Source: an uncultured Prevotellaceae bacterium (GTDB lineage: Bacteria; Bacteroidota; Bacteroidia; Bacteroidales; Bacteroidaceae). From it: DNA of 64,000 nucleotides. Made by a program: the position numbers and the translations under genes. Shown in pieces: positions 1 through 8,657 of the stretch (positions are counted from its first letter, which is position 1; every line of letters starts with the position of its first letter). The notes beneath the pieces were generated by a model. That model saw only the letters and a program-made list of their open reading frames with translations. It had not been told where the DNA came from and did not search any database. The stretch spans positions 124,001 to 188,000 of the forward strand of contig ONDM01000004.1 in NCBI GenBank assembly GCA_900316585.1, given 5' to 3'.

Positions 1-2938
1 CAATAGGAGCAGCAATAAACAATGAAGAACAAGTACCTACAATGACACCAAGAATCATAGCGAATGCGAAGCTACGGATGCTCTCACCACCTAGGATGAA
101 AATACACAGCAATACGATCAAAGTAGAAACTGATGTATTGATGGTACGAGCCAATGTAGTATTCAATGATTCATTGAAAATCAATTGGTGGTCACGTTTT
201 GGATAGAGGTGGAAGAACTCACGGATACGGTCGAAGATTACCACCTTATCGTTGATAGAGTAACCAATTGCTGTCAGAATTGCACCGATGAATGTCTGGT
301 CGATATCCAATGAGAAAGGAAGGATTCCGTACCAGATAGAGTACATACCTATAATAATAATGGTATCACAAGTCAGTGCAACAGTAGAACCGATAGAATA
401 TGCTATATTGCGGAAACGTAACAAAATATACAGGAAGATGGCAACCAATGCGATGAGCACTGAATAGATAGCTCCTGTAGTGATATCCTCTGCAATAGAT
501 GGACCTACTTTCTGTGAAGAAATGATAGAACCACCAGCGCGATTGTCACGGTCAATGAACTGATCTAAAGAAACATTAGCGTCTAAAAGGCCGGCAGACT
601 TCAAACTTTCGTATAGAAGTTGTTCGATCTCACCATCAATTTCAACTCCATCTTCAGCAATACGGTAGTTAGTAGAAATACGCACTGTCTTGCCATCATT
701 ACCTAAAGCAATACACTGAGCATTTGCTTCAGCTGCAGCCATAGGTGCTTCAAGTGCAGCACGAATCTGCTCTGGCTCAACTTGCTTTTCAAACTGAACG
801 GTATAGTTGCGACCACCGGTGAAATCGATAGACTTGCTAAGACCACGTACAGCGAAAGAGATCAGACAGATTGCGATGATTGCACCGAAGATGATGAAAG
901 ATCTTCTGGCATAACCCATGAAGTTGATTTTAGTGTTCTTCATAAGGTTACGGCTGAGGCTAGTAGTGAAGGTCAGATTCTGCCACTTGTCCTTATTCAA
1001 GAAATGCTCATAAACGATGCGAGTCAAGAATACAGCAGTGAAGAATGAACATACAATACCAATGAACAAGGTAGTAGCGAAACCACGGATAGGTCCTGTA
1101 CCAAAGTAGTACAGAATGATAGCTGTGATGATAGATGTAAAGTTAGAGTCGAAAATTGCAGAGAATGCATTGCTGTAACCAGCAGCTACTGCCTGCTTCA
1201 AACCCTTACCTGCAGCAAGCTCTTCCTTCGTACGTTCATAAATAAGCACGTTAGCATCTACTGCCATACCCAGAGACAATACCATACCGGCAATACCGCT
1301 CATGGTAAGAGCAGCCTGGAATGAAGTAAGGATACCTAAGGTAAAGAAGAAGTTTACAATAAGTGCGCAGTTTGCAATCATACCTGGAATCAAACCATAC
1401 ATTGCACACATGTAAATCATCAGAAGGATGAATGCTACAATGAATGAAGTGATACCCTGATTGATAGATTCCTGACCCAAAGATGGACCTACGATGTCCT
1501 CTTGAACAATCTTAGCAGGAGCTGGCATCTTACCAGACTTCAAAACGTTTGCCAAGTCCTTGGTATCTTCTACTGTGAAGTGACCAGAAATTTGTGAGTT
1601 ACCACCGGTAATCTCAGAGTTTACGTTTGGAGCACTGTAAACGTAGTTATCCAAAACAATGGCAATTGCACGGTTGATGTTATTCTTGGTAAGGTTAGCC
1701 CAGATACGAGCTCCTTCCTGATTCATACTCATGCTTACTACAGGGTTGCCATACTGGTCAAATTCATCCTTTGCATCAGTGACAACATCACCTTCCAGAG
1801 GAGCCTTACCATTACGCTCTGTAACCTTGATAGCATAAAGTTCAAAGTATTCATTCTTTGCATCAAAAGCTTTAACTCCCCATTTCAGACTCATATCTTT
1901 TGGAAGAATGGTTTCTGCAATGGCACTGTTGATAGCTTGGTTAACCTGTGCAGTATCACGATAGTGTGCAATACCGACAACACAACCATTGCCACCCAAC
2001 TGCAAAGCTGACAATAATGGGTGTGCAGCCTTCATTTCTTCTGAAATGTTAGAAGTTTCTGCTGCATTTGTTGAGTTGTTTGCAACAGCTTTTAGGCCTC
2101 CTAATACGTTTTTGGTTGTGTCTGCAGCTTCTGTAGCTTCTGCAACCTTTGTGGTATCAGCAACTGCAGTTGTCCTGCTTGCTGTATTAGCTAACTGAGC
2201 ATCCAAAGTCTGCAGGAAAGGAACAGCTTCTGCACTGTTGTATGTCTCCCAAAATTCCAAATTGGCAGAACCCTGCAACAATTTACGTACACGGGCTGGC
2301 TCCTTGATACCTGGCATTTCCACCATGATACGACCTAAGGAGCTTTCCAATTTCTGGATGTTAGGCTGAACGACTCCGAAACGGTCAATACGAGTACGTA
2401 GAACGTTGTAAGAGTTGTCAATAGCAGCATTAACTTCCTCACGAAGCACTTTTTCAACTTCAGAATCAGAGCTACGAGTGTTGACTTTATCTTTGAGCTG
2501 CTGAGTAGCGAAGATTTCAGCAAGTGCTGAACCAGGAGCTTGCTTGTGATATTCGTTAACAAACAGGGTGATAAAATCATCTTGACTTTGAGCAGCCTGC
2601 TTTGAAGCATTCTCTACAGCCTTTACAAATGGCTCGTCTGTTTTGTTGTCTGCTAAAGACTTGACAACATCAGGAACTGAAACTTCTAGAATGACATTCA
2701 TACCGCCCTTCAAGTCCAGACCTAAACCAATCTGCATTTCCTGACACTCTTTCAAGGTGTACACACCCATATAGACACGCTCGTTACGAAGAGAGTCTAG
2801 ATATTCTTGTCCCTTGACTTCTCCCATTGCTGCAGCCTTATTTTCATAATGGCGAGTAACAAAAGAGAAGGAGAGATAGAATATACAAACAAGGGTCAGC
2901 AATACAGCTAAAATCTTTACAAATCCTTTGTTTTGCAT
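1..2938 (-). CDS. secDF: Fused protein translocase subunit SecDF (3' end outside window)
   Basis: Inner-membrane accessory of the SecYEG translocon that uses the proton gradient to help pull exported proteins through. I read an open frame from ATG at 2936-2938 to the window edge, 979 codons. Residues 8-28 form the first membrane segment. The SecD signature DLKGG is at residues 75-79, a large periplasmic region follows, and the SecF half has the expected run of membrane segments before the edge. Fused Bacteroidetes SecDF proteins are about 1000 residues long, so only a short C-terminal piece should be missing. A TAnnTTTG promoter lies 56-63 bases upstream. The identification is firm; the stop codon is not visible. 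Confidence 0.95.
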   Translation of the reverse strand, partial: MQNKGFVKILAVLLTLVCIFYLSFSFVTRHYENKAAAMGEVKGQEYLDSLRNERVYMGVYTLKECQEMQIGLGLDLKGGMNVILEVSVPDVVKSLADNKTDEPFVKAVENASKQAAQSQDDFITLFVNEYHKQAPGSALAEIFATQQLKDKVNTRSSDSEVEKVLREEVNAAIDNSYNVLRTRIDRFGVVQPNIQKLESSLGRIMVEMPGIKEPARVRKLLQGSANLEFWETYNSAEAVPFLQTLDAQLANTASRTTAVADTTKVAEATEAADTTKNVLGGLKAVANNSTNAAETSNISEEMKAAHPLLSALQLGGNGCVVGIAHYRDTAQVNQAINSAIAETILPKDMSLKWGVKAFDAKNEYFELYAIKVTERNGKAPLEGDVVTDAKDEFDQYGNPVVSMSMNQEGARIWANLTKNNINRAIAIVLDNYVYSAPNVNSEITGGNSQISGHFTVEDTKDLANVLKSGKMPAPAKIVQEDIVGPSLGQESINQGITSFIVAFILLMIYMCAMYGLIPGMIANCALIVNFFFTLGILTSFQAALTMSGIAGMVLSLGMAVDANVLIYERTKEELAAGKGLKQAVAAGYSNAFSAIFDSNFTSIITAIILYYFGTGPIRGFATTLFIGIVCSFFTAVFLTRIVYEHFLNKDKWQNLTFTTSLSRNLMKNTKINFMGYARRSFIIFGAIIAICLISFAVRGLSKSIDFTGGRNYTVQFEKQVEPEQIRAALEAPMAAAEANAQCIALGNDGKTVRISTNYRIAEDGVEIDGEIEQLLYESLKSAGLLDANVSLDQFIDRDNRAGGSIISSQKVGPSIAEDITTGAIYSVLIALVAIFLYILLRFRNIAYSIGSTVALTCDTIIIIGMYSIWYGILPFSLDIDQTFIGAILTAIGYSINDKVVIFDRIREFFHLYPKRDHQLIFNESLNTTLARTINTSVSTLIVLLCIFILGGESIRSFAFAMILGVIVGTCSSLFIAAPI

Positions 2939-2993
2939 TTTACTTTTGTTGTTTTATTATTTATTTATTTGTTTTCACTTCGTTACAGGGGCG

Positions 2994-3001
2994 CAAAGTT
3001 A
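2994..3001 (-). promoter_or_regulatory. Bacteroidetes-type -7 element for secDF
   Basis: Read on the minus strand this is TAACTTTG, an exact match to TAnnTTTG, 56 bases before the secDF start. No clear -33 TTTG at the usual 19-21 base distance. Confidence 0.55.
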
Positions 3002-3096
3002 AGCATTTTTTTCACATTTCTTGGCCACTTCAGCCAAATATTTGCCCATTTTGCCCCCTATTTTTAGAGAAAATTATATTTTTAATGGAAAATAGT

Positions 3097-3981
3097 CTAT
3101 TTGTTGCTGGATTCGAACAACTTTTTCTTCTCATCCACGGTCAGACTTTCATAACCAGACTTACGGACTTTATCTAAAATTCTGTCAATTTCTTCTTGAT
3201 CTTCCTTCTTGCGTGCATTGTATTGATAATCGGCTTCTTTTTCTCCATAATGCACCTTCATTTTAGGCTTTCTTTTATTTTGGAACCAGTTTTTCAATTT
3301 CTCTAGATATCCTCCAGACATACTGTTCTGTTTAGTCCAGTAAAGTATAAGCAGGAAACCAATTACCATACCTCCAAGGTGTGCAAAATGGGCTACACCA
3401 TCATTACTACTAGACAATCCTGAAACAAGTTCAATGACAGCATATCCAATGACAAAGTATTTCGCTTTTATTGGAATAGGGATTGGAATGATGAATAACC
3501 GTTCCTCTGGATAGGAAAGGCCAAATGCTAAAAGAATACCATAGACAGCACCTGAAGCACCTACTGTAGTAAGCATGTTCAGATAGGTGTCCATTGGAAT
3601 AATTGCCGTTCCTATATTGACGCTATCATAGGCTGACATGCCACTTGCAGCATAGTCTATATATTGTGCTATTTCCTGAAACAGACCAGCTCCGATTCCA
3701 CAAATTAAGTAATAGATAAGAAACCGACGAGATCCCCAAGCCGATTCTACTATACGTCCGAACATCCATACAGCAAACATATTGAAAAGGATGTGCGCGA
3801 AGTTTCCGTGCATAAACATGTAGGTTATCAGCTGGTAAATCTTAAAATCAGATGCCAGGAAAAAGTGAAGCCCCATCATTTGTGTCAGGTCTATACCATA
3901 TCTTGGGGTCACGTACATGGCTAGAAAGAACAAAGCATTGATTATGATAATGTTCTTGGTTACAGGTGGCATGTTATACAT
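3097..3981 (-). CDS. Rhomboid-family intramembrane serine protease
   Basis: Membrane protein of 294 residues with six or more hydrophobic segments. Rhomboid hallmarks are present: the HGNFAHILFN segment (residues 59-68), the catalytic serine in GASG (Ser143) and the histidine in AHLGG (His201), giving a complete Ser-His dyad. Rhomboids cut transmembrane substrates within the lipid bilayer; the substrate here is unknown. The C-terminal 70 residues are a charged, Lys/Glu-rich cytoplasmic tail. The annotated ATG is 36 bases from a TAnnTTTG promoter; a second ATG three codons later (3970-3972) is also possible. It is a single-gene unit between secDF and the HU gene. Confidence 0.9.
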   Translation of the reverse strand: MYNMPPVTKNIIIINALFFLAMYVTPRYGIDLTQMMGLHFFLASDFKIYQLITYMFMHGNFAHILFNMFAVWMFGRIVESAWGSRRFLIYYLICGIGAGLFQEIAQYIDYAASGMSAYDSVNIGTAIIPMDTYLNMLTTVGASGAVYGILLAFGLSYPEERLFIIPIPIPIKAKYFVIGYAVIELVSGLSSSNDGVAHFAHLGGMVIGFLLILYWTKQNSMSGGYLEKLKNWFQNKRKPKMKVHYGEKEADYQYNARKKEDQEEIDRILDKVRKSGYESLTVDEKKKLFESSNK

Positions 3982-4016
3982 AGCGATTCTTTCCTAATAT
4001 TCTTGAATATGCGTGG

Positions 4017-4024
4017 CAAAAGTA
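4017..4024 (-). promoter_or_regulatory. -7 element for the rhomboid gene
   Basis: Minus-strand TACTTTTG, matching TAnnTTTG, 36 bases before the start codon. Confidence 0.5.
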
Positions 4025-4106
4025 CGAATTTATTCTGTTATATAACATGAAAAGGGTCTTTCAATTAGATTTTTTTTGAAATATGGGTATTTTTTCAGTT
4101 ATTTTG

Positions 4107-4137
4107 TTTGAATTTTAAAGAACTTCATTTATATTTG
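4107..4137 (+). promoter_or_regulatory. Complete Bacteroidetes sigma-70 promoter for the HU gene
   Basis: TTTG at 4107-4110 and TATATTTG at 4130-4137 are separated by 19 bases, the textbook -33/-7 arrangement of Bacteroidetes housekeeping promoters. The HU start codon follows 53 bases later. Confidence 0.75.
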
Positions 4138-4189
4138 TGCTTTGAAATGAAATAATCAATTTAATGTCTAAACTATAAACACATTTATT

Positions 4190-4462
4190 ATGAACAAAAG
4201 TGAATTAGTAGCAGCTATTGCTGAGAAATCAGGTCTGACTAAGGCTGATTCTAAGAAGGCTCTTGATGCTTTCATCGCTGCTGTGACCGAGGCTCTGAAG
4301 AATGGTGATAAGGTTGCATTGGTAGGTTTTGGCTCATTCTCTACAGCAGTTAGAGAGGCTAGAACAGGTATTAACCCATCTACTAAGACAGCTATTGAAA
4401 TTCCAGCAAAGAAAGTTGCAAAGTTCAAGGCAGGCGCTGAGTTAGCTGATGCTATTGCTTGA
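4190..4462 (+). CDS. HU-family nucleoid DNA-binding protein
   Basis: Small (90 residues) histone-like protein that binds and bends DNA as a dimer. The sequence begins MNKSELVAAIAEKSGLTKAD and has the HU core GFGSF followed by a basic arm (around residues 47-75). In the arm, the usual Gly-Arg-Asn-Pro tip is replaced by GINPST. The length is typical. It has its own strong promoter and its own intrinsic terminator, so it is a monocistronic unit. Whether it is the HUa or HUb type cannot be told from the sequence alone. Confidence 0.95.
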   Translation: MNKSELVAAIAEKSGLTKADSKKALDAFIAAVTEALKNGDKVALVGFGSFSTAVREARTGINPSTKTAIEIPAKKVAKFKAGAELADAIA

Positions 4463-4481
4463 TTACAAGTGTGAAAACTAA

Positions 4482-4514
4482 AAAAAAGAGGTGCTTATTG
4501 CATCTCTTTTTTTT
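4482..4514 (+). terminator. Intrinsic terminator after the HU gene
   Basis: GAGGTGC (4488-4494) pairs with GCATCTC (4500-4506) through one G-U pair. It is preceded by an A run and followed by eight T residues. Confidence 0.8.
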
Positions 4515-4545
4515 GTTTATGCTTTTTTCTTCCGTCAACTTGCAG

Positions 4546-4553
4546 TATCTTTG
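4546..4553 (+). promoter_or_regulatory. -7 element for argS
   Basis: TATCTTTG, exact TAnnTTTG, 24 bases before the argS ATG. Confidence 0.6.
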
Positions 4554-4577
4554 CAGTCAAATTAAGCAGAATATAGA

Positions 4578-6398
4578 ATGAATATAGAAAAAAGACTGAT
4601 TCCTGCAGTTGTGCGAGCTATTCAAACCTTATATGGACAAGAGGTTGCTGCAGATCAAATACAGTTGCAGAAAACGAAGAGAGAATTTGAAGGACATCTC
4701 ACACTGGTAGTGTTCCCATTTTTGCGTATATCTAAGAAGAAGCCGGAAGTTACAGCTCAAGAAATAGGCGAATACTTAGTTCAGAATGAAAGTGTAATAT
4801 CTAAGTTTAATGTTATAAAAGGATTTTTGAACCTGACCATTGCTTCTGGTGCTTGGATAGAATTGCTGAATATAATACAGTCGCAGAAGAATTATGGAAT
4901 AGTTTCTGCTACAGAGAATTCTCCTTTAGTAATGATTGAGTATTCATCCCCAAACACTAATAAACCTTTGCATTTAGGCCACGTACGTAACAATTTGCTA
5001 GGTGTGGCTTTAGCTAATATCATTCAGGCTAATGGAAATAAGGTGGTTAAAACAAATATCGTGAATGATAGGGGTATCCACATTTGTAAATCCATGTTGG
5101 CTTGGCTGAAGTGGGGTAATGGTGAAACACCTGAAAGTACAGGAAAGAAAGGTGATCACCTGATAGGTGATTATTATGTAGCTTTCGATAAGCATTATCG
5201 TGCAGAAGTAAAGGAACTGATGGTCCAGTATCAGGCTGAGGGCTTGAATGAAGAAGAAGCCAAGGCTAAAGCAGAGAAAGAGTCTCCATTGATGAAGGAA
5301 GCTCATGAGATGTTGGTAAAATGGGAACAGAATGACCCAGAAGTTCGTGGTCTTTGGGCAAAAATGAACAGTTGGGTTTATGCTGGTTTTGATGAGACCT
5401 ATAAGGCTTTAGGAGTTACTTTCGACAAGATTTATTATGAGTCAGATACTTACCTTGAGGGTAAGGAAAAGGTAGAAGAGGGCTTGAAAAAGGGTTTGTT
5501 CTTCAAGAAGGAGGATGGATCTGTTTGGGCAGATCTTACCCCTGAGGGCCTTGACCAGAAACTGCTTCTCCGTAGTGATGGAACATCCGTCTACATGACC
5601 CAGGATATTGGAACGGCAAAACTTCGTTTCCAGGATTATCCTATCAGTAAGATGATTTATGTTGTGGGAAATGAACAGAACTATCATTTTCAGGTCTTAT
5701 CAATTTTGCTGGATAAACTAGGTTTTGAATGGGGAAAGGACTTACTTCATTTCTCTTATGGTATGGTGGAGCTCCCAAATGGTAAGATGAAAAGTCGTGA
5801 GGGAACTGTAGTTGATGCTGATGACCTGATAGAGAAGATGGTTGAAGATGCAAAGCAGGTAAGTGCTGATAAGATCAACAAACTTACAGATATTACCGAA
5901 GAGGAAGCAAATGAAATAGCCCGTATTGTGGGTTTAGGAGCATTGAAATATTTCATACTTAAGGTTGATCCTCGTAAGAATATGCTGTTCAATCCGGAAG
6001 AAAGTATTGATTTCAATGGCAATACAGGTCCTTTTATTCAGTATACTTATGCTCGTATCCGCAGTGTGCTCCGTAAGGCTGCTGAGGCAGGTATTGTGGT
6101 GCCAGAGATACTGGAAACAGGGATAGAATTGAGTGAGAAAGAGGAAAGTCTGGTCCAATTACTTTCTGAATTTGCTGCGAATGTGAAAGCTGCAGGTAAG
6201 GATTATAGTCCAAGTACTATAGCAAATTATTGCTATGACTTGGTAAAGGAGTTCAATCAGTTCTATCACGATTATAGCATCTTGCATGAGGAGGATGAGA
6301 AGAAGATGGTATTCCGCCTTGTCTTGTCAGCGAATGTTGCTAAAGTGATACGCTTGGGCATGGGCTTGCTAGGTATCGAAGTTCCAGAAAGAATGTAA
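4578..6398 (+). CDS. argS: Arginyl-tRNA synthetase
   Basis: Class I aminoacyl-tRNA synthetase that charges tRNA-Arg in the cytoplasm; 606 residues, as usual for the family. An N-terminal Arg-tRNA-synthetase additional domain is followed by the catalytic core. The HIGH-type signature HLGHVRN is near residue 135. The second signature region, KMKSREGT, is near residue 403. The alpha-helical anticodon-binding domain occupies the last 130 residues and ends in the family-typical ERM. ATG 4578 lies just after a good promoter. The RNase H gene starts six bases after the stop, so the two are probably co-transcribed. Confidence 0.97.
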   Translation: MNIEKRLIPAVVRAIQTLYGQEVAADQIQLQKTKREFEGHLTLVVFPFLRISKKKPEVTAQEIGEYLVQNESVISKFNVIKGFLNLTIASGAWIELLNIIQSQKNYGIVSATENSPLVMIEYSSPNTNKPLHLGHVRNNLLGVALANIIQANGNKVVKTNIVNDRGIHICKSMLAWLKWGNGETPESTGKKGDHLIGDYYVAFDKHYRAEVKELMVQYQAEGLNEEEAKAKAEKESPLMKEAHEMLVKWEQNDPEVRGLWAKMNSWVYAGFDETYKALGVTFDKIYYESDTYLEGKEKVEEGLKKGLFFKKEDGSVWADLTPEGLDQKLLLRSDGTSVYMTQDIGTAKLRFQDYPISKMIYVVGNEQNYHFQVLSILLDKLGFEWGKDLLHFSYGMVELPNGKMKSREGTVVDADDLIEKMVEDAKQVSADKINKLTDITEEEANEIARIVGLGALKYFILKVDPRKNMLFNPEESIDFNGNTGPFIQYTYARIRSVLRKAAEAGIVVPEILETGIELSEKEESLVQLLSEFAANVKAAGKDYSPSTIANYCYDLVKEFNQFYHDYSILHEEDEKKMVFRLVLSANVAKVIRLGMGLLGIEVPERM

Positions 6399-6404
6399 TG
6401 CTGA

Positions 6405-6878
6405 ATGGCTAAAAAGGAGAAACTGCAGAATCCACCTGATTACCGTCATGACACGGTGTTACCTCTGCCTATGGAGGTAACGGCAGAAGCTATAGCTGTG
6501 GATGCGGCGTGCAGTGGAAATCCTGGCCCTATGGAATATAGAGGAGTGTATTTGAAGACTGGTGAGGAAGTTTTTCATTTCGGTCCTGTCTGGGGCACAA
6601 ATAATATAGGTGAGTTTTTGGCTATTGTACATGCTTTGGCTTTACTCCAGCAAAAAGGCTTGGAAATGACTGTCTATTCAGATAGTAAAACGGCTCAGTG
6701 CTGGGTTCGTCAAAAAAAGGTTAAGACAACCTTGAAGCGTTCGCAAGAGACAGAAAAACTTTTTCAGTTGATTGAACGTGCTGAAAAATGGTTGCGTACG
6801 CATAGCTATACTGTTCCTCTATTGAAATGGGAAACAGAAAAATGGGGAGAAGTCCCTGCAGATTTTGGACGTAAATAA
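6405..6878 (+). CDS. Ribonuclease H family protein (RNase HI type)
   Basis: Predicted endonuclease that cleaves the RNA strand of RNA-DNA hybrids (157 residues). The four acidic active-site residues of RNase H are visible: Asp33 in VDAACSGNPG, Glu70 in NNIGEF, Asp93 in YSDSK and Asp153 in PADFGRK near the C-terminus. The first 25 residues are a non-conserved extension. It differs from E. coli RNaseHI by a shorter handle region. It sits six bases behind argS. The function is sound at family level; the physiological substrate (Okazaki primers or R-loops) is inference. Confidence 0.85.
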   Translation: MAKKEKLQNPPDYRHDTVLPLPMEVTAEAIAVDAACSGNPGPMEYRGVYLKTGEEVFHFGPVWGTNNIGEFLAIVHALALLQQKGLEMTVYSDSKTAQCWVRQKKVKTTLKRSQETEKLFQLIERAEKWLRTHSYTVPLLKWETEKWGEVPADFGRK

Positions 6879-6909
6879 TTAACAATATAATCTTATTAAG
6901 GTATTAATT

Positions 6910-8406
6910 ATGGGAATTGCTCGTTTGACAGCAGCCGAAGCTGCTTCTTTAATTAAACATGGAATGAACATAGGCCTTAGTGGTTTTACTCCTGCTGGTA
7001 CTGCAAAGGCTGTTACTGCAGAAGTAGCTAAGATCGCAGCAGCGGAGCATGCTGCCGGCCGTCCTTTCCAGATTGGTATTTTCACTGGTGCATCTACTGG
7101 TATGTCTACTGACGGAGTGTTGTCTATGGAGAAAGCTATCAGTTATCGTGCACCTTACACTACTAATCCTGAGTTCCGCAAGCATGTAAATGCGGGTGAA
7201 ATTGCTTACAATGACTTGCATCTGTCTCAGATGGCCCAAGAACTTCGTTATGGTTTCATGGGTAAATGTGATATCGCTATTATTGAGTGCAGTGAGGTTA
7301 CTCCAGATGGTAAAGCATATCTGACTGCTGCTGGTGGTATCGTACCTACAATTGCTCGTCTGGCAGATAAGGTTATCATTGAGTTGAATCACTTCCACAG
7401 TCCAGACACTAAGTTTATCCATGATGTATATGAGCCATTGGATCCTCCTTATCGCAAGGTTATTCCTATTGAGAAACCAAGTGACCGTATAGGTGTTCCT
7501 TATGTTCAGCTTGATTTAAATAAGGTGGTAGGTATTGTTGAGTGTGACATTCCTGATGAAGCTCGTTCTTTCACTGCTCCAGATCCTATTACAGACAAGA
7601 TTGGCCAAAATGTAGCAGAGTTTTTGGCTGCAGATATGAAGCGTGGAATTATCCCTCCATCATTCTTACCTATCCAAAGTGGTGTGGGTAATATTGCTAA
7701 TGCTGTTCTTGGTGCTTTGGGAGAAGACAAGAGTATACCTGCATTTGAAATGTACACGGAGGTTCTTCAGGATTCTGTTGTTGGCTTGATGCGTGAGGGA
7801 CGTGTGAAGTTTGGTTCTGCTTGTTCTTTGACTGTAACAAATGATTGCCTGAAAGGCATCTATAGTGACATGGATTTCTTCAAGGACAAATTGGTTCTTC
7901 GTCAGTCTGAGATTTCCAACAGCCCCGAAATCATTCGTCGATTAGGTGTTATTGCTATGAACACTGCCATTGAGTGCGATTTGTACGGACATGTCAATTC
8001 TACTCAGATTTGTGGAACAAAGATGATGAATGGTATTGGAGGCTCTGGTGATTTTACTCGTAACGCTTACATCAGTATATTCTCTTGCCCATCAACAGCT
8101 AAGGGTGGGTTGATTAGTTCTATAGTGCCATTTGCTTCACATATTGACCATACTGAGCATGATGTTAACATTATTGCAACTGAACAAGGTGTTGCTGATT
8201 TACGTGGAAAGTCTCCAATTGAGCGTGCAAAGGCAATTATTGAAAATTGTGCTCATCCAGATTACAAGAATCTGTTATGGGATTATCTCAAGATCTCAAC
8301 GAAAAATCACACATGGCATAATATGGCTGCAGCTTTGTCTTTCCATGAGGCATTTATCCGTAAGGGTGACATGCATTTGGTTGATTATAGCGAGTATTTA
8401 AAATAA
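6910..8406 (+). CDS. Acetyl-CoA hydrolase/transferase family protein, probable succinate (propionate/acetate) CoA-transferase
   Basis: Class I CoA-transferase of 498 residues, the length of succinyl-CoA:acetate transferases such as AarC/Cat1. The sequence contains IGLSGFTPAG near residue 21, the glycine-rich ASTGMSTDG near residue 61 and the segment MYTEVLQDS, where Glu284 is in the position of the catalytic glutamate that forms the glutamyl-CoA intermediate. In Bacteroidales such an enzyme moves CoA between succinate and propionate or acetate in the succinate-propionate fermentation; the exact acceptor is inference. It starts 31 bases after the RNase H stop without an obvious promoter and ends in a strong terminator. 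Confidence 0.88.
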   Translation: MGIARLTAAEAASLIKHGMNIGLSGFTPAGTAKAVTAEVAKIAAAEHAAGRPFQIGIFTGASTGMSTDGVLSMEKAISYRAPYTTNPEFRKHVNAGEIAYNDLHLSQMAQELRYGFMGKCDIAIIECSEVTPDGKAYLTAAGGIVPTIARLADKVIIELNHFHSPDTKFIHDVYEPLDPPYRKVIPIEKPSDRIGVPYVQLDLNKVVGIVECDIPDEARSFTAPDPITDKIGQNVAEFLAADMKRGIIPPSFLPIQSGVGNIANAVLGALGEDKSIPAFEMYTEVLQDSVVGLMREGRVKFGSACSLTVTNDCLKGIYSDMDFFKDKLVLRQSEISNSPEIIRRLGVIAMNTAIECDLYGHVNSTQICGTKMMNGIGGSGDFTRNAYISIFSCPSTAKGGLISSIVPFASHIDHTEHDVNIIATEQGVADLRGKSPIERAKAIIENCAHPDYKNLLWDYLKISTKNHTWHNMAAALSFHEAFIRKGDMHLVDYSEYLK

Positions 8407-8427
8407 CGATTCTTTAGGTAAAGGAAT

Positions 8428-8466
8428 AAAGGCTATACCCAAAACAGGGCATAGCCTTTATTTTTT
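8428..8466 (+). terminator. Intrinsic terminator after the CoA-transferase gene
   Basis: AAAGGCTATACCC (8428-8440) pairs with GGGCATAGCCTTT (8447-8459) with one A/C mismatch; a run of T residues follows at 8461-8466. Confidence 0.85.
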
Positions 8467-8500
8467 GCTGAAAAACTTGTTGGATATGCAAAAAACTTCA

Positions 8501-8508
8501 TACCTTTG
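8501..8508 (+). promoter_or_regulatory. -7 element for metK
   Basis: TACCTTTG matches TAnnTTTG, with TTG at 8480-8482 at roughly the -33 distance. Transcription would begin about 8514, leaving a 140-base leader before metK. Confidence 0.65.
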
Positions 8509-8520
8509 CAGCGATTTTAA

Positions 8521-8575
8521 AAAATGTGGAAAGATTTGGGCAGCTTGCAACCACAGAAAAAAATGCTAAAAACAT
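8521..8575 (+). promoter_or_regulatory. Candidate SAM-II-type riboswitch in the metK leader
   Basis: The leader holds the conserved blocks of the SAM-II (metA motif, SAM_alpha) aptamer in the right order. A P1 stem TGTGG (8525-8529) pairs with CCACA (8551-8555). GATTT (8533-8537) is just inside P1. TTGCAA (8545-8550) is at the 3' side of the loop. An A-rich linker and then GCTAAA (8565-8570) follow as the pseudoknot tail. It begins about ten bases after the expected transcript start, and the next gene makes SAM, the ligand of this class. Recognition is by eye; no covariance search was run. Confidence 0.7.
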
Positions 8576-8657
8576 CCTTTTTTCTATTCCTCAGTGTGTA
8601 TTCTTCCCAAGCCATTCCTAATATTTATATAAATTAAGGAATAAAATTAAGTGTAAA

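Noticed and set aside
6949-7422. Long minus-strand open frame inside the CoA-transferase gene
   Set aside because: It is an antisense shadow of a strongly conserved gene and shows no recognisable domain of its own.
8614-8642. Hairpin ATTCCT/AGGAAT before metK as a transcription terminator
   Set aside because: The stem is short and AT-rich with no T run after it; I mention it only as a possible partner of the riboswitch.
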